Shown here in pieces: positions 25,120 through 35,300 of a stretch of DNA of 64,000 nucleotides. Position 1 is the stretch's first letter; each line of letters starts with the position of its first letter. The translations under genes were made by a program, and so were the position numbers. Below the pieces are notes generated by a model. It was not told where the DNA came from. It worked only from the letters and a program-made list of their open reading frames with translations, and searched no databases. Source of the stretch: Pseudomonas sp. Irchel 3E20 (GTDB lineage Bacteria; Pseudomonadota; Gammaproteobacteria; Pseudomonadales; Pseudomonadaceae); assembly GCF_900187645.1 (NCBI RefSeq), contig NZ_FYEE01000014.1, positions 40,588-104,587 of the forward strand, written 5' to 3'.

Positions 25120-27135
25120 TCAGTCGGCGCTGCCAAGCACCTGGGCCTGTTGCAGCAGGGCTTCGTCGCACTTGGGGCAGAACTCGTGTTCGCCGTCGAG
25201 GTAGCCGTGCACCGGGCAGATGGAGAAGGTTGGCGTCACGGTCAGGTACGGCAGGCGGAACCGGCCCAGGGCGTTGCGCACCAGTTGCTTGCAGGCCTGG
25301 GTCGAGGAAATGCGCTCGGCCATGTACAGGTGCAGCACGGTGCCGCCGGTGTATTTGCATTGCAGCGCATCTTGCAGTTCCAGCGCCTCGAAGGGGTCGT
25401 CGGTGAAGCCCACCGGCAGTTGCGAGGAGTTGGTGTAGTACGGCGCCGTGGCGCAACCGGCCTGGAGGATGTCCGGGTAGCGCTTGAGGTCTTCCTTGGC
25501 GAAGCGGTACGTGGTGCCTTCGGCCGGGGTGGCTTCGAGGTTGTACAGGTGGCCGGTTTCTTCCTGAAAGCGCAGCAGGGTGGCGCGTACATGGTCGAGC
25601 AGGCGCAGAGCGAATTCGCGGCCCTGTTCGGTGTGCGTGCCCTCTTGGTCACCACTGAAGTTGCGCAGCATCTCGTGCAGGCCGTTGAGGCCGATGGTGG
25701 AGAAGTGATTGCGCAAGGTGCCCAGGTAGCGCTTGGTGTAGGGGTAGAGGCCGGCGTCCATGTGGTGCTGGATCACCTTGCGCTTGACCTCCAGGCTCTC
25801 CATCGCCAGCTCCATCAGAGTGTCCAGGCGCTGCAACAGGCCGCTGGTGTTGCCCCGGAACACATAGCCCAGGCGCGCGCAGTTGATGGTCACCACCCCC
25901 AGCGAACCGGTCTGCTCCGCCGAGCCGAACAGGCCGCCGCCACGCTTGAGCAGTTCGCGCACGTCCAGTTGCAGGCGGCAGCACATCGAGCGCACCTGGT
26001 TGGGCAGCATGTCGGAGTTGAGGAAGTTCTGGAAATACGGCAGGCCATAGCGCGCGGTCATCTCGAACAGGCGATCGGCGTTTTCGCTGTCCCACGGGAA
26101 ATCATGGGTGATGTTGTAGGTGGGGATCGGGAAGGTGAACACCCGCCCCTTCGCGTCGCCGGCCTGCATCACTTCGATGTAGGCGCGGTTGAGCAGCTCC
26201 ATTTCCGCTTGCAGGTCGCCGTAGGCAAAAGGCATTTCCTCGCCACCGATCACCGGGATCTGCTCGCGCAGATCCTCAGGGCAGACCCAGTCGAACGTCA
26301 GGTTGGTGAACGGCGTCTGGGTGCCCCAGCGCGACGGCACGTTGAGGTTGTAGATGAACTCTTGCAGGGCCTGGCGGATCTCGGGGTAGGTCAGTTGGTC
26401 CTTGCGCACATAGGGCGCCAGGTAGGTGTCGAAGGAGCTGAACGCCTGGGCCCCGGCCCATTCGTTTTGCAGGGTGCCGAGGAAGTTGACCATTTGCCCC
26501 AGGGCGCTGCTCAGGTGCTTGGGCGGCCCCGCCTCCACTCGCCCCGGCACGCCGTTGAGGCCTTCGTGCAGCAGGGTGCGCAGGGACCAACCGGCGCAGT
26601 AACCGGCGAGCATGTCCAGGTCGTGGATATGCAGGTCGCCCTCGCGGTGGGCCTGGCCGATTTCATGGCTGTAGACCTCATCCAGCCAGTAGTTGGCGGT
26701 GACCTTGCCCGACACGTTGAGCACCAGCCCGCCCAGGGAGTAGCCCTGGTTGGCGTTGGCCTGCACGCGCCAGTCGTCGCGGTCCAGGTACTCGTTCATC
26801 GAGGTGGCGACTTCCACCAGGGTCTTGCGGTCGCGACGCAGGCGTCCGTGTTGCTCGCGGTAGACGATATAGGCACGCATGGCAAAGAAGTAGCCGGCGT
26901 CCATCAACACCCGCTCCACCCGGTCCTGGATCTGCTCGACATGCAAGCGGCCATGGCCCTCCAAGCGTGCGAGTACGGCGTCGAGCAACACCTCGGCCTC
27001 AACCTCGGTGTACTCGCCCGTGGCCCGCCCAGCGGCGATCAACGCCTGGCGGATCTTATCGGCATCAAAGGCCACCAGGCTGCCATCGCGCTTATGCAAC
27101 CGGTTCAGTCCCGCCGTAATCAACGTGCTCTGCAT
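25120..27135 (-). CDS. nrdD: Class III anaerobic ribonucleoside-triphosphate reductase, catalytic part
   Basis: 671 residues from the ATG at 27135, chosen because GGAGG lies just upstream; a GTG five codons earlier is less likely. An ATP-cone (LHKRDGSLVAFDADKIRQAL) is followed by the ten-stranded barrel with MCCRLQLDV and GVVTINCARLG, and by a C-terminal zinc site CPVHG...CPKC. It makes dNTPs from NTPs without oxygen. The glycyl-radical tail is missing here and lies in the next gene. An ANR box sits at a class II distance upstream. Confidence 0.95.
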   Translation of the reverse strand: MQSTLITAGLNRLHKRDGSLVAFDADKIRQALIAAGRATGEYTEVEAEVLLDAVLARLEGHGRLHVEQIQDRVERVLMDAGYFFAMRAYIVYREQHGRLRRDRKTLVEVATSMNEYLDRDDWRVQANANQGYSLGGLVLNVSGKVTANYWLDEVYSHEIGQAHREGDLHIHDLDMLAGYCAGWSLRTLLHEGLNGVPGRVEAGPPKHLSSALGQMVNFLGTLQNEWAGAQAFSSFDTYLAPYVRKDQLTYPEIRQALQEFIYNLNVPSRWGTQTPFTNLTFDWVCPEDLREQIPVIGGEEMPFAYGDLQAEMELLNRAYIEVMQAGDAKGRVFTFPIPTYNITHDFPWDSENADRLFEMTARYGLPYFQNFLNSDMLPNQVRSMCCRLQLDVRELLKRGGGLFGSAEQTGSLGVVTINCARLGYVFRGNTSGLLQRLDTLMELAMESLEVKRKVIQHHMDAGLYPYTKRYLGTLRNHFSTIGLNGLHEMLRNFSGDQEGTHTEQGREFALRLLDHVRATLLRFQEETGHLYNLEATPAEGTTYRFAKEDLKRYPDILQAGCATAPYYTNSSQLPVGFTDDPFEALELQDALQCKYTGGTVLHLYMAERISSTQACKQLVRNALGRFRLPYLTVTPTFSICPVHGYLDGEHEFCPKCDEALLQQAQVLGSAD

Positions 27136-27221
27136 CCCGCCTCCAGACACTACATATAGGTGTTTATAGTTTTAAAAACACAAGATGCGGGAAAGACTAC
27201 GGACAAAGCCCCCTCAGGCCA

Positions 27222-27235
27222 TTGACCGACATCAA
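27222..27235 (-). promoter_or_regulatory. ANR/Dnr box of the nrd operon
   Basis: TTGACCGACATCAA, an exact TTGAY-N4-ATCAA. Its centre (27228.5) predicts a start near 27187 at the -41.5 class II spacing, with a TAGTCT-like -10 between them. It would switch on dNTP synthesis under oxygen limitation. Confidence 0.85.
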
Positions 27236-27246
27236 GTTTTGCAGGC

Positions 27247-27272
27247 GAAAAAAACCGCCCACAGGGGCGGCA
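27247..27272 (-). terminator. Intrinsic terminator downstream of moaA
   Basis: Reading leftward, a GCCGCCCC-TGT-GGGCGG hairpin is followed by seven T residues. It ends the nar-moaA transcript before the nrd promoter. Confidence 0.85.
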
Positions 27273-27293
27273 AAAGGGAATTGATCGCATTAG

Positions 27294-27382
27294 GTGCGGG
27301 CCCTGCCCGCGAGGAAGCCGGGGCAGGCGCTGCACTTCTGGCGGCCGGAATGCCGCCATCACGGGCAGGCCCGCTCCCACAG
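27294..27382. repeat. REP pair between moaA and its terminator
   Basis: GCGGGCCCTGCCCGCGAGG and ATCACGGGCAGGCCCGCTCC are opposed palindromes. With the terminator and the ANR box they account for the whole nrdD-moaA gap. Confidence 0.75.
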
Positions 27383-27440
27383 AAGAGAAACAAATCCCGC
27401 CCACAGCCACAGAGGAAAAACAAACCTCGCCCACAGCCCC

Positions 27441-28433
27441 TTAACCGCCACTCACACTCATAAACCGCAAAATCTGCACCGAACCATCGGGGCTGAAGTC
27501 GTGGCGTTGGGGTTTGCCGCGCAAGGCGGTGTGGATGGCTTCGATCAGCGGCGCGTCGTCCAAGGGGTAGCGGCGTAGCAGGCCGCGCAGGTCCAGGGCG
27601 TTTTCCTGGCCCAGGCACAGCAGCAGGCGCCCTTCCACGGTCATGCGCACCCGGTTGCAGGTGGCGCAGAAGTTGTGGCTGTTGGGCGAGATAAAGCCGA
27701 TGCGCGTCTGCGCGTGGCGGGCCAGGCGCACATAGCGCGCCGGACCGCCGCTGCTTTCGGTGCTGTCGAGCAGGGTGTGATCGCGCTCGATCAGCGCCCG
27801 CACCTCGTCACTGGAGCAGAACGACTCGCCGCGTTCGCGGCCCACCTCGCCCAGGGGCATCTCCTCGATAAAGCTGATGTCGATGCCCTGGTCGATGGCG
27901 TATTGCACCAGCGCCGGCACTTCGTCGAAGTTACGCCCCTTCATCACCACGCAGTTGAGCTTGACCCGGGCGAACCCCGCGTCCCGCGCCGCTTCGATCC
28001 CGGCCAGCACCTGGGCCAGGTCGCCGTTGCGGGTGATGGCGCGAAACCGCGCCGGGTCGAGGCTGTCCAGGCTGATGTTGATGCGCTTGACCCCCGCCTC
28101 CACCAGCGGCCGCGCCAGGCGCCCGAGTTGCGAGCCGTTGCTGGTCATCACCAATTCGCGCAGCCCTGGCAGCGCGGCGATGTGCCGGCACAGGTCGACA
28201 ATCCCCGGGCGAATCAGCGGCTCGCCTCCGGTCAGGCGAATCTTGCGCACCCCCAGGCCGACAAACACCCCGGCCAGGCGCTGCAACTCTTCCAGGGTCA
28301 GCACCTGTTGGCGGGGCAGGAAGGTCATGTTCTGCGCCATGCAATACACACAGCGAAAATCACAACGATCGGTGACCGACATCCGCAGATAGTCGATCTG
28401 GCGTCCAAAACCATCCTGCATGACTGTTTTCAT
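27441..28433 (-). CDS. moaA: GTP 3',8-cyclase, molybdenum cofactor synthesis
   Basis: 330 residues from the ATG at 28433, preceded by GGGGAG. N-terminal radical SAM cluster CDFRCVYC and C-terminal [4Fe-4S] cluster CATCNRVRMTVEGRLLLC, ending in the essential Gly-Gly (VSGG). It makes the first Moco intermediate. As last gene of the nar cluster it supplies extra cofactor for NarG, as in P. aeruginosa moaA1. Confidence 0.96.
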   Translation of the reverse strand: MKTVMQDGFGRQIDYLRMSVTDRCDFRCVYCMAQNMTFLPRQQVLTLEELQRLAGVFVGLGVRKIRLTGGEPLIRPGIVDLCRHIAALPGLRELVMTSNGSQLGRLARPLVEAGVKRINISLDSLDPARFRAITRNGDLAQVLAGIEAARDAGFARVKLNCVVMKGRNFDEVPALVQYAIDQGIDISFIEEMPLGEVGRERGESFCSSDEVRALIERDHTLLDSTESSGGPARYVRLARHAQTRIGFISPNSHNFCATCNRVRMTVEGRLLLCLGQENALDLRGLLRRYPLDDAPLIEAIHTALRGKPQRHDFSPDGSVQILRFMSVSGG

Positions 28434-28458
28434 CCCATACTCCCCGTTGGCCAAAGGC

Positions 28459-29394
28459 TCACTGCACCAGCGGCGAGTCCGCGCCCTGCAAGGCGATACC
28501 GCGTACATCGGCGGCGCCGATCAGGGTTTGCAGGTATTGCACCAGGGCCTTTTGCCACACGCCTTGCTGCAACTGGGTGCGGATCGCCACCGCCACCGCT
28601 TCATAGGGCAGCGGCATGCCTTCCACGCGCTGATCGACGCTCACCACGTGCCAGCCGTAGCGGCTTTCCAAAGGCTTGGCGCACAACCCCGGGGCCAGGG
28701 TGAACAGTTGCCGCTCGAACTCCGGCACCGTCTGGCCCTTACTGATTTGCCCCAGCGCCCCACCCTGGGCCTTGGACGGGCAGGCTGAGTACTTGAGCGC
28801 CAACTCGGCGAAGCTGCCGGGCAGGTCAGCCAGGCGTTGCACCAGGATGTCCGCCTGCTCGCGCGCCAAGTGGCGCGCCTCGGCGTCGTCCGGCGCGCAC
28901 TCCAGGAGGATGTGCCGCACCGCCAGCAACGGTGCGCTGTGAAAGCGCGCCCGGTTGCTCTCGTAGTAACGCAGGCACGTGGCCTCGTCGCATTGCGGCA
29001 CCTGCACTTCGCGCTCCAGCAGCAGGCGGGTGGCCGCTTCCTCTTCGTTTTCCCCGGCGCCGACCTGCAACAGCAGGCCCAGCTCGGCGATACGCTGCTG
29101 CAACAGCTCGCGGATCACCAGGGCGCGGGCGGCCAGGAACACCGCCTCCTCGCGGCTTTCAGCCGGGTGGTATTGCAGCTCCAAGGCCATGGCCTCGGGG
29201 GTGATGGCCACGCCGTTGACGCTGACGATGGGCCATTCCTGCTCGCTGCTGGCGATCAACTCTGGCGCAGCCTCGGCCACGGGCTCGAATTCTACCGCGC
29301 CGCTGGCAGCCGCCACTGGTGCCAGGCTTTCTTTATTGGACGACCCGCAGCCACCGCCGCCGTTGCCGCCGCCACATCCGCAGCCACTAGACAT
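28459..29394 (-). CDS. PpiC-type peptidyl-prolyl isomerase of the nar operon
   Basis: 311 residues. A parvulin domain occupies about 165-265 (VRHILLECAPDDAEA, FAELALKYSACPSKAQGG, YGWHVVSVD), preceded by a helical chaperone-like region as in NifM/SurA. The N-terminus is odd: MSSGCGCGGGNGGGGCGSSN has four Cys, could bind metal, and shows no signal peptide. The gene overlaps narI by 8 bases, so it is part of the nar transcript and probably assists folding of the nitrate reductase in the cytoplasm. Confidence 0.88.
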   Translation of the reverse strand: MSSGCGCGGGNGGGGCGSSNKESLAPVAAASGAVEFEPVAEAAPELIASSEQEWPIVSVNGVAITPEAMALELQYHPAESREEAVFLAARALVIRELLQQRIAELGLLLQVGAGENEEEAATRLLLEREVQVPQCDEATCLRYYESNRARFHSAPLLAVRHILLECAPDDAEARHLAREQADILVQRLADLPGSFAELALKYSACPSKAQGGALGQISKGQTVPEFERQLFTLAPGLCAKPLESRYGWHVVSVDQRVEGMPLPYEAVAVAIRTQLQQGVWQKALVQYLQTLIGAADVRGIALQGADSPLVQ

Positions 29395-30085
29395 GATTGC
29401 CTCCTTGGGCTTTTTGCCGAACGATTTGATAACGCCGCCCCAGGTACCACACCGGCGCGCTGACGATATGCACCAGGCGGGTGAACGGGAACAGCACGAA
29501 CAGGGTCAAGCCGAGGAACACGTGCAGCTTGTAGGTCAGGCCCACCGGGGCGATGGCCGCCGCCGCTTCCATCGGGCGCAGCATCACGGTGTTCTGCGCC
29601 CAGTCGGCGAGCATCACCATCACCGAGCCGTCCATGTGGGCGGTGGAGGCGGCGATGGTCAGCAGGCCCAGGAGCAACTGCGCCAACAGCACGAACAGGA
29701 TCAGGATGTCCGAGGGGCTGGAGGTGGCGCGTACCCGCGGGTCGGTCAGGCGGCGGTTGATGAGCATCAGCAGGCCGATCAGGCACAGGCCGCCGAAAAA
29801 GCCGCCCGAAACCATGGCCAACAACTGCTTATGCTCGGTGCTGATGACGTGGTGGTAAATCGACGCTGGGGTCAGCAGGCCGACAAAGTGCCCGGCCAAC
29901 ACAAACAACACGCCGACATGGAACAGGTTGCTCGCCACGCGCATGCCGCGCCCGCTGAGCATCTGGCTGGAGCCGGCCTTCCAGCTGTACTGCGACAGGT
30001 CGAACCGCGCCCAACTGCCGATCAGGCAGATCGCCAGGGCGACATAGGGATAAATCCCGAAGGCCAACAGATTCCACTTATCCAT
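29387..30085 (-). CDS. narI: Respiratory nitrate reductase gamma subunit (cytochrome b)
   Basis: 232 residues with five membrane helices and the heme-ligand His residues in LFHVGVL, LAGHFVG, LHVFLG and TRLVH. It oxidises quinol at the inner membrane and passes electrons to NarH. It overlaps narJ upstream and ppiC downstream by 8 bases each. Confidence 0.97.
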   Translation of the reverse strand: MDKWNLLAFGIYPYVALAICLIGSWARFDLSQYSWKAGSSQMLSGRGMRVASNLFHVGVLFVLAGHFVGLLTPASIYHHVISTEHKQLLAMVSGGFFGGLCLIGLLMLINRRLTDPRVRATSSPSDILILFVLLAQLLLGLLTIAASTAHMDGSVMVMLADWAQNTVMLRPMEAAAAIAPVGLTYKLHVFLGLTLFVLFPFTRLVHIVSAPVWYLGRRYQIVRQKAQGGNHV

Positions 30086-30833
30086 GCTTCACCTCCACGG
30101 CAGGCGCGCCGGCCTGCCCTTCATGCTGAAAATCCACCCAGTGCAACGGCACCGCGCTTTCCTCGCGGGCCTTGCCCGGGGCGCTGGGCATCGAGCTGCA
30201 ACGGTCCTGCTGCTCGGCCTTCATAAAGTCCACGGCCTCTTCTTCCCAGACCTTGTCCAGGGCTTCGAGGGAGTCGTCGCGTACCTCCGCCGCCACTTGC
30301 TCACGCAACTCGGCCACGGCCTTTTGCGGCTCCATGCCGGCGATTTGCAGCAACGCACGAAAGCAACTGGCGTAAGCGCTTTCGCGCTCGTCCAGGCGCG
30401 CCGCCAGCAGGGCCAGTAAATGCCCGACATCCGCCAGGCCCTCGCGGGCCTCGATGTCTTCGCGGGTGGAGAGGAACTCCAGGTACAACGGGATGTAGTC
30501 GGGCAGTTCCTTGACGCCGATGGCGAACCCCGCCGCTTCGTACTGGGCCATCATGTCGACCATGGCCTGGCCCCGGTCGCGGGACTCGCCGTGGACGTGC
30601 TCGAACAGCAAAAGCGACAGCGAGCGGCCACGGCCGAACAGCGCGCCGTAGTGTTCCTGGCCGTCCATCAGGTCATTGCCGCAGATCAGCTCCAGCAGCT
30701 CGAACAAACCGCCGCGCTGCTTGGGGCTGATTTCCCGGGCCTGGATGATCGCCTGCTCCAGTTCATCGCGCCCCTCGATCAGGCCCTGGGTCGGGTAATC
30801 GAGGAGCAACGAAATTACTTTCAGGATGCGCAT
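30078..30833 (-). CDS. narJ: Nitrate reductase assembly chaperone
   Basis: 251 residues from the ATG at 30833, which has GGAGG seven bases upstream and gives the usual MRILKVISLLLDYPT start; the ATG two codons earlier lies too close to that site. NarJ holds NarGH in a Moco-ready state before docking on NarI. The acidic helical middle is typical. Confidence 0.95.
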   Translation of the reverse strand: MRILKVISLLLDYPTQGLIEGRDELEQAIIQAREISPKQRGGLFELLELICGNDLMDGQEHYGALFGRGRSLSLLLFEHVHGESRDRGQAMVDMMAQYEAAGFAIGVKELPDYIPLYLEFLSTREDIEAREGLADVGHLLALLAARLDERESAYASCFRALLQIAGMEPQKAVAELREQVAAEVRDDSLEALDKVWEEEAVDFMKAEQQDRCSSMPSAPGKAREESAVPLHWVDFQHEGQAGAPAVEVKHG

Positions 30834-30835
30834 GC

Positions 30836-32374
30836 TCATTCCTCCCACAGCTGTACGGTTTTGAGCACGTCGCGGCGGTTGGCCTTCTTCGCGCCGAACA
30901 TGTTGGTGTCGGAACTGCCGCTACAGCCGCTGCCGAAGCTGAAACCACAACCCGAACGCTCGGCGAAGGCGTCGCTCAGGGCCTCTTCACGGTGGGCGCT
31001 GGGCACGACGAAGCGGTCTTCGTAGTTGGCGATGGCCAGGTAGCGGTACATCTCTTCAACCTGGGCCACGCTCAGGCCGACGTCTTCCAGCACTTGCAAG
31101 TCCTGCACGCCGTCCACCTGTTCGGAGCGCTTGTAAGCGCGCATCGCCAGCAGGCGCTTGAGGGCGCGCTTGACCGGTTTTTCATCGCCGGCGGTGAGCA
31201 GGTTGGCCAGGTAGCGCAACGGAATGCGCAGGCTGTCGACGTCCGGGATCACCCCGTTCATGCCCACGGTGCCGGCCGCGGCGGCGTTCTGGATCGGCGA
31301 CAGGGGCGGCACGTACCAGACCATCGGCAAAGTGCGGTACTCGGGGTGCAACGGCAGGGCCAATTTCCAGTCCACGGCCATTTTGTACACGGGCGAACGC
31401 TGCGCCGAGTCGATCACCGACTGCGGCACGCCATCGGCCAGGGCCTGGCGAATCACCGCCGGGTCATTGGGGTCGAGGAAAATTTCCAGCTGCTTCTCGT
31501 ACAGGTCCTGCTCGTTGGCGGTGCTGGCCACCTCGCTGATGCGGTCGGCGTCGTAGAGCAGCACGCCGAGGTAGCGGATGCGCCCCACGCAGGTTTCGGC
31601 GCACACGGTGGGCATGCCGGCCTCGATGCGCGGGTAGCAGAAGATGCACTTCTCGGATTTGCCGCTTTTCCAGTTGAAGTAGATTTTCTTGTACGGGCAA
31701 CCGCTGATGCACATGCGCCAGCCGCGGCATTTTTCCTGGTCGATCAGGACGATGCCGTCCTCTTCACGCTTGTAGATCGCGCCACTGGGGCAAGACGCCG
31801 CGCACGCCGGGTTGAGGCAGTGCTCGCACAGGCGCGGCAAGTACATCATGAAGGTGTTTTCGTACTCGCCATAAATGTCGGCCTGGATCTGGTCGAAGTT
31901 CTTGTCCTTGCGCCGCTTGGCGAACTCGGTGCCCAGGATTTCCTCCCAGTTGGGGCCCCACTCGATTTTTTCCATGCGCTTGCCCGACACCAGCGAACGC
32001 GGGCGGGCCACCGGTTGGTGCTCGCCCAGGGGCGCGGTGTGCAGGTGCTGGTAGTCAAAGTCGAACGGCTCGTAGTAGTCGTCCAGGCTCGGCAGGTCGG
32101 GGTTGGCGAAGATGTTCGCCAGTACGCGGAACTTACCGCCAATCTTCGGGTTGATCGAGCCGTTGGCGTTGCGCACCCAACCGCCCTTCCACTTGTCCTG
32201 GTTTTCCCATTCCTTGGGGTAGCCGATGCCGGGCTTGGACTCGACGTTGTTGAACCAGGCGTATTCCATGCCTTCGCGGCTGGTCCAGACGTTCTTGCAG
32301 GTGATCGAGCACGTGTGGCAACCGATGCACTTGTCCAGGTTCAGCACCATGCCGATCTGTGAGCGAATTTTCAT
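30836..32374 (-). CDS. narH: Respiratory nitrate reductase beta subunit (iron-sulfur)
   Basis: 512 residues, the family length. Four ferredoxin cysteine groups are seen: CIGCHTCSITC near residues 16-26, CEHCLNPACAASC, CRGWRMCISGC (the Trp-containing group that gives a [3Fe-4S] centre) and CIFCYPR. It wires NarI to NarG. The Gly/Cys-rich tail near the C-terminus (SGCGFSFGSGCSG) seems typical of pseudomonad NarH. It starts one base after narG. Confidence 0.98.
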   Translation of the reverse strand: MKIRSQIGMVLNLDKCIGCHTCSITCKNVWTSREGMEYAWFNNVESKPGIGYPKEWENQDKWKGGWVRNANGSINPKIGGKFRVLANIFANPDLPSLDDYYEPFDFDYQHLHTAPLGEHQPVARPRSLVSGKRMEKIEWGPNWEEILGTEFAKRRKDKNFDQIQADIYGEYENTFMMYLPRLCEHCLNPACAASCPSGAIYKREEDGIVLIDQEKCRGWRMCISGCPYKKIYFNWKSGKSEKCIFCYPRIEAGMPTVCAETCVGRIRYLGVLLYDADRISEVASTANEQDLYEKQLEIFLDPNDPAVIRQALADGVPQSVIDSAQRSPVYKMAVDWKLALPLHPEYRTLPMVWYVPPLSPIQNAAAAGTVGMNGVIPDVDSLRIPLRYLANLLTAGDEKPVKRALKRLLAMRAYKRSEQVDGVQDLQVLEDVGLSVAQVEEMYRYLAIANYEDRFVVPSAHREEALSDAFAERSGCGFSFGSGCSGSSDTNMFGAKKANRRDVLKTVQLWEE

Positions 32375-32375
32375 C

Positions 32376-35300
32376 TCAGTTCTCCTCGATATCGGTCGGC
32401 AATGGGCGCGGCAGGTCATCGCCGCTGGAGCCATCGAGCCAATCCACCTTGGCCATCTTGCGCACCACGACGAATTCGTCGCGGTTGCAGCCCACGGTGC
32501 CGTAATAGTTGAAGCCGTAGGCCTGCTGGGCATAGCCGCCGATCATGTGGGTCGGCTTGAGCACCACCCGGGTCACGGAGTTGTGGTGCCCGCCACGGGT
32601 CTTGGTGGTTTCGGAACCGGGCAGGTTCACGATCCGTTCCTGGGCGTGGTACATCATCACCATGCCCTCCTTGACCCGCTGGCTGACCACTGCGCGGGCG
32701 GTCACGGCGCCGTTGATGTTGAAGCACTCGATCCAGTCGTTGTCCTCGATGCCGGCGCGCTGTGCGTCGATCTCCGAGAGCCAGACAATCGGCCCGCCAC
32801 GGCTCAAGGTGAGCATCAGCAGGTTGTCGCTGTAGGTGCTGTGGATGCCCCATTTCTGGTGCGGGGTGATCCAGTTCAGGACGATCTCGGTGTGGCCGTT
32901 GCTGCGCTTGTCCTTGACGCCGGCGATGGTCTGGGTGTTGACCGGTGGGCGGTAGCTCATCAACTGCTCGCCGAAGGCCTGCATCCACGGGTGATCCTGG
33001 TAGAACTGCTGGCGGCCGGTGATGGTGCGCCATGGGATGTTTTCGTGGACGTTGGTGTAGCCGGCGTTGTAGCTCACGTGTTCGTCTTCCAGGCCCGACC
33101 AGGTGGGGCTGGAGATGATCTTGCGCGGCTGCGCCTGGATATCGCGGAAGCGGATCGCCTCGTGGGCCTTGGGCAGCGCCAGGTGGCTGTGGTCGATGCC
33201 GGTGAACTGCGACAGTGCGGCCCAGGCCTTGACCGCCACATGGCCGTTGGTTTCCGGGGCCAGGGACAGGATCACTTCGGCGGCGTCGATGGCGGTATCG
33301 ATTTTCGGCCGGCCCTTGCTGATGCCTTCATCGCCTTCGCGGTAGTTCAGTTCACCGAGAAATTTCACCTCGTCATCGGTGTTCCAATTGATGCCCTTGC
33401 CGCCGTTGCCGAATTTTTCCAGCAAGGGGCCGAGCGAGGAGAACTGCTTGTAGATGTTCGGGTAGTCGCGTTCCACCACATGGATGTTGGGCGCGTTCTT
33501 GCCCGGTTGCGGCGCCACGCCAGCGGTTTTCCAGTCGGTGCCGCCAAAAGGCTGGGCCAGTTCGCCGACGCTGTCGTGCAACAGCGGCACGGTCACCAGG
33601 TCTTGCTCGACGCCCAGGTGGCCGTCGGTCATGGCCGAGAACGCCTTGGCGATGCCTTTGTAGATTTCCCAGTCCGAACGCGATTCCCACGCCGGGTCGA
33701 TGGCGGCCGACAGCGGGTGGATGAAGGGGTGCATGTCGGAGGTGTTCATGTCGTCTTTTTCGTACCAGGTCGCCGTGGGCAGCACGATGTCGGAGTACAT
33801 GCAGGTGGACGACATGCGAAAGTCCAGGGTGGTCACCAGGTCGAGCTTGCCGATGGCGCCCTCCTCGACCCATTCGGCTTCGGTGGGCGTGCAGTCGCCG
33901 ACCTTGCCGCTGTCTTCGTTCATCACCCCGTTCTTGGTGCCCAGCAGGTACTTGAGCATGTACTCGTGGCCCTTGCCCGAGGAGCCCAGCAGGTTGGAGC
34001 GCCACACAAACATATTGCGCGGGAAGTTCACCGGGTTGTCCGGTTGCTCGCAGGCAAAGCGCAGGCTGCCGTCCTGCCAGGACTTGACCACGTAGTCCTT
34101 GGGCGCCATGCCGGCCGCGGCCGCGTCACGGCATACGTGCAGCGGGTTCATGTTCAGTTGCGGCGCGCTGGGCAACCAGCCGGCGCGTTCGGCGCGGATG
34201 TTGTAGTCCAGGGCGTGTTGGGGGAACTGCGACTTGTCGGCCAGGGGCGAGAGCACGTCGTGCATGTTCATTTTTTCGTGGCGCCACTGGGAGCTGTGGC
34301 CGTAGAAGAAACTGGTGCCGTTCATCTGCCGTGGCGGGCGGTTCCAGTCCAGGCCGAAGGCCAGGGGCAGCCAGCCACATTGCGGGCGCAGTTTTTCCTG
34401 GCCCACGTAGTGGGCCCAGCCGCCGCCGGTCTGGCCGACGCAGCCGCAGAGCATGAGCATGTTGATGAGGCCACGGTAGTTCATGTCCATGTGGTACCAG
34501 TGGTTCATCGCCGCGCCGACGATAATCATCGAGCGGCCTCGGGTCTTGTCGGCGTTGTCGGCGAACTCACGGGCGATCTGGATGGCTTTCTCACGGCTCA
34601 CGCCGGTGATCTGCTCCTGCCAGGCCGGCGTGCCGGGCACGCTGGCATCGTTGTAGTCGCGGGCCACGTTGGCGCCGCCCAGGCCACGGTCGATGGCCAG
34701 GTTGGCGGCCGACAGGTCGAACACCGTGGCCACCTTGACCTGGCTGCCATCGGCCAGGGTCAGGTTGTGCACCGGCACGCGGCGGTACTGCACCGCATCG
34801 CCCGCCACGTGCTGGAAGTAGTCCTGCACTTCGCCGGCGAAATAGGGGAAGCCCACTTCGGCCACATCGGCGCCGATCAGGCTCAGTTTGAGGTCGATTT
34901 CACGGCCTTCGCCGCCCTCGCGCGGCAGGATGTTCCACTTGCCCTTCTCGCCCCAGCGGTAGCCGATGGAACCTTGCGGCGACACCAGTTCGCCGCTTGC
35001 GTCCATGGCGATGGTTTTCCACTCGGGGTTGTTCTCCTGGCCCAGGTTGTCGGCCAGGTCCGAGGCGCGCAGGAAGCGGTCGGGCTGGTAACCGGCGCCC
35101 GGGGCGAAACCGGTCATGGGCTTGAGCAGCACCAGCACCGGCAAGTCCGTGAAGCGCTTGGCGTAATCGGTGAAGTACGCGCTCGGTTTGTCCAGGTGGA
35201 ATTCTTTGAAGATCACATGGTTGAAAGCCTGGGCCAGGGCGGCGTCGGTGCCCTGCTTGGGGTTGAGCCACAGGTCGGTGAGCTTGGCCACTTCCGAGTA

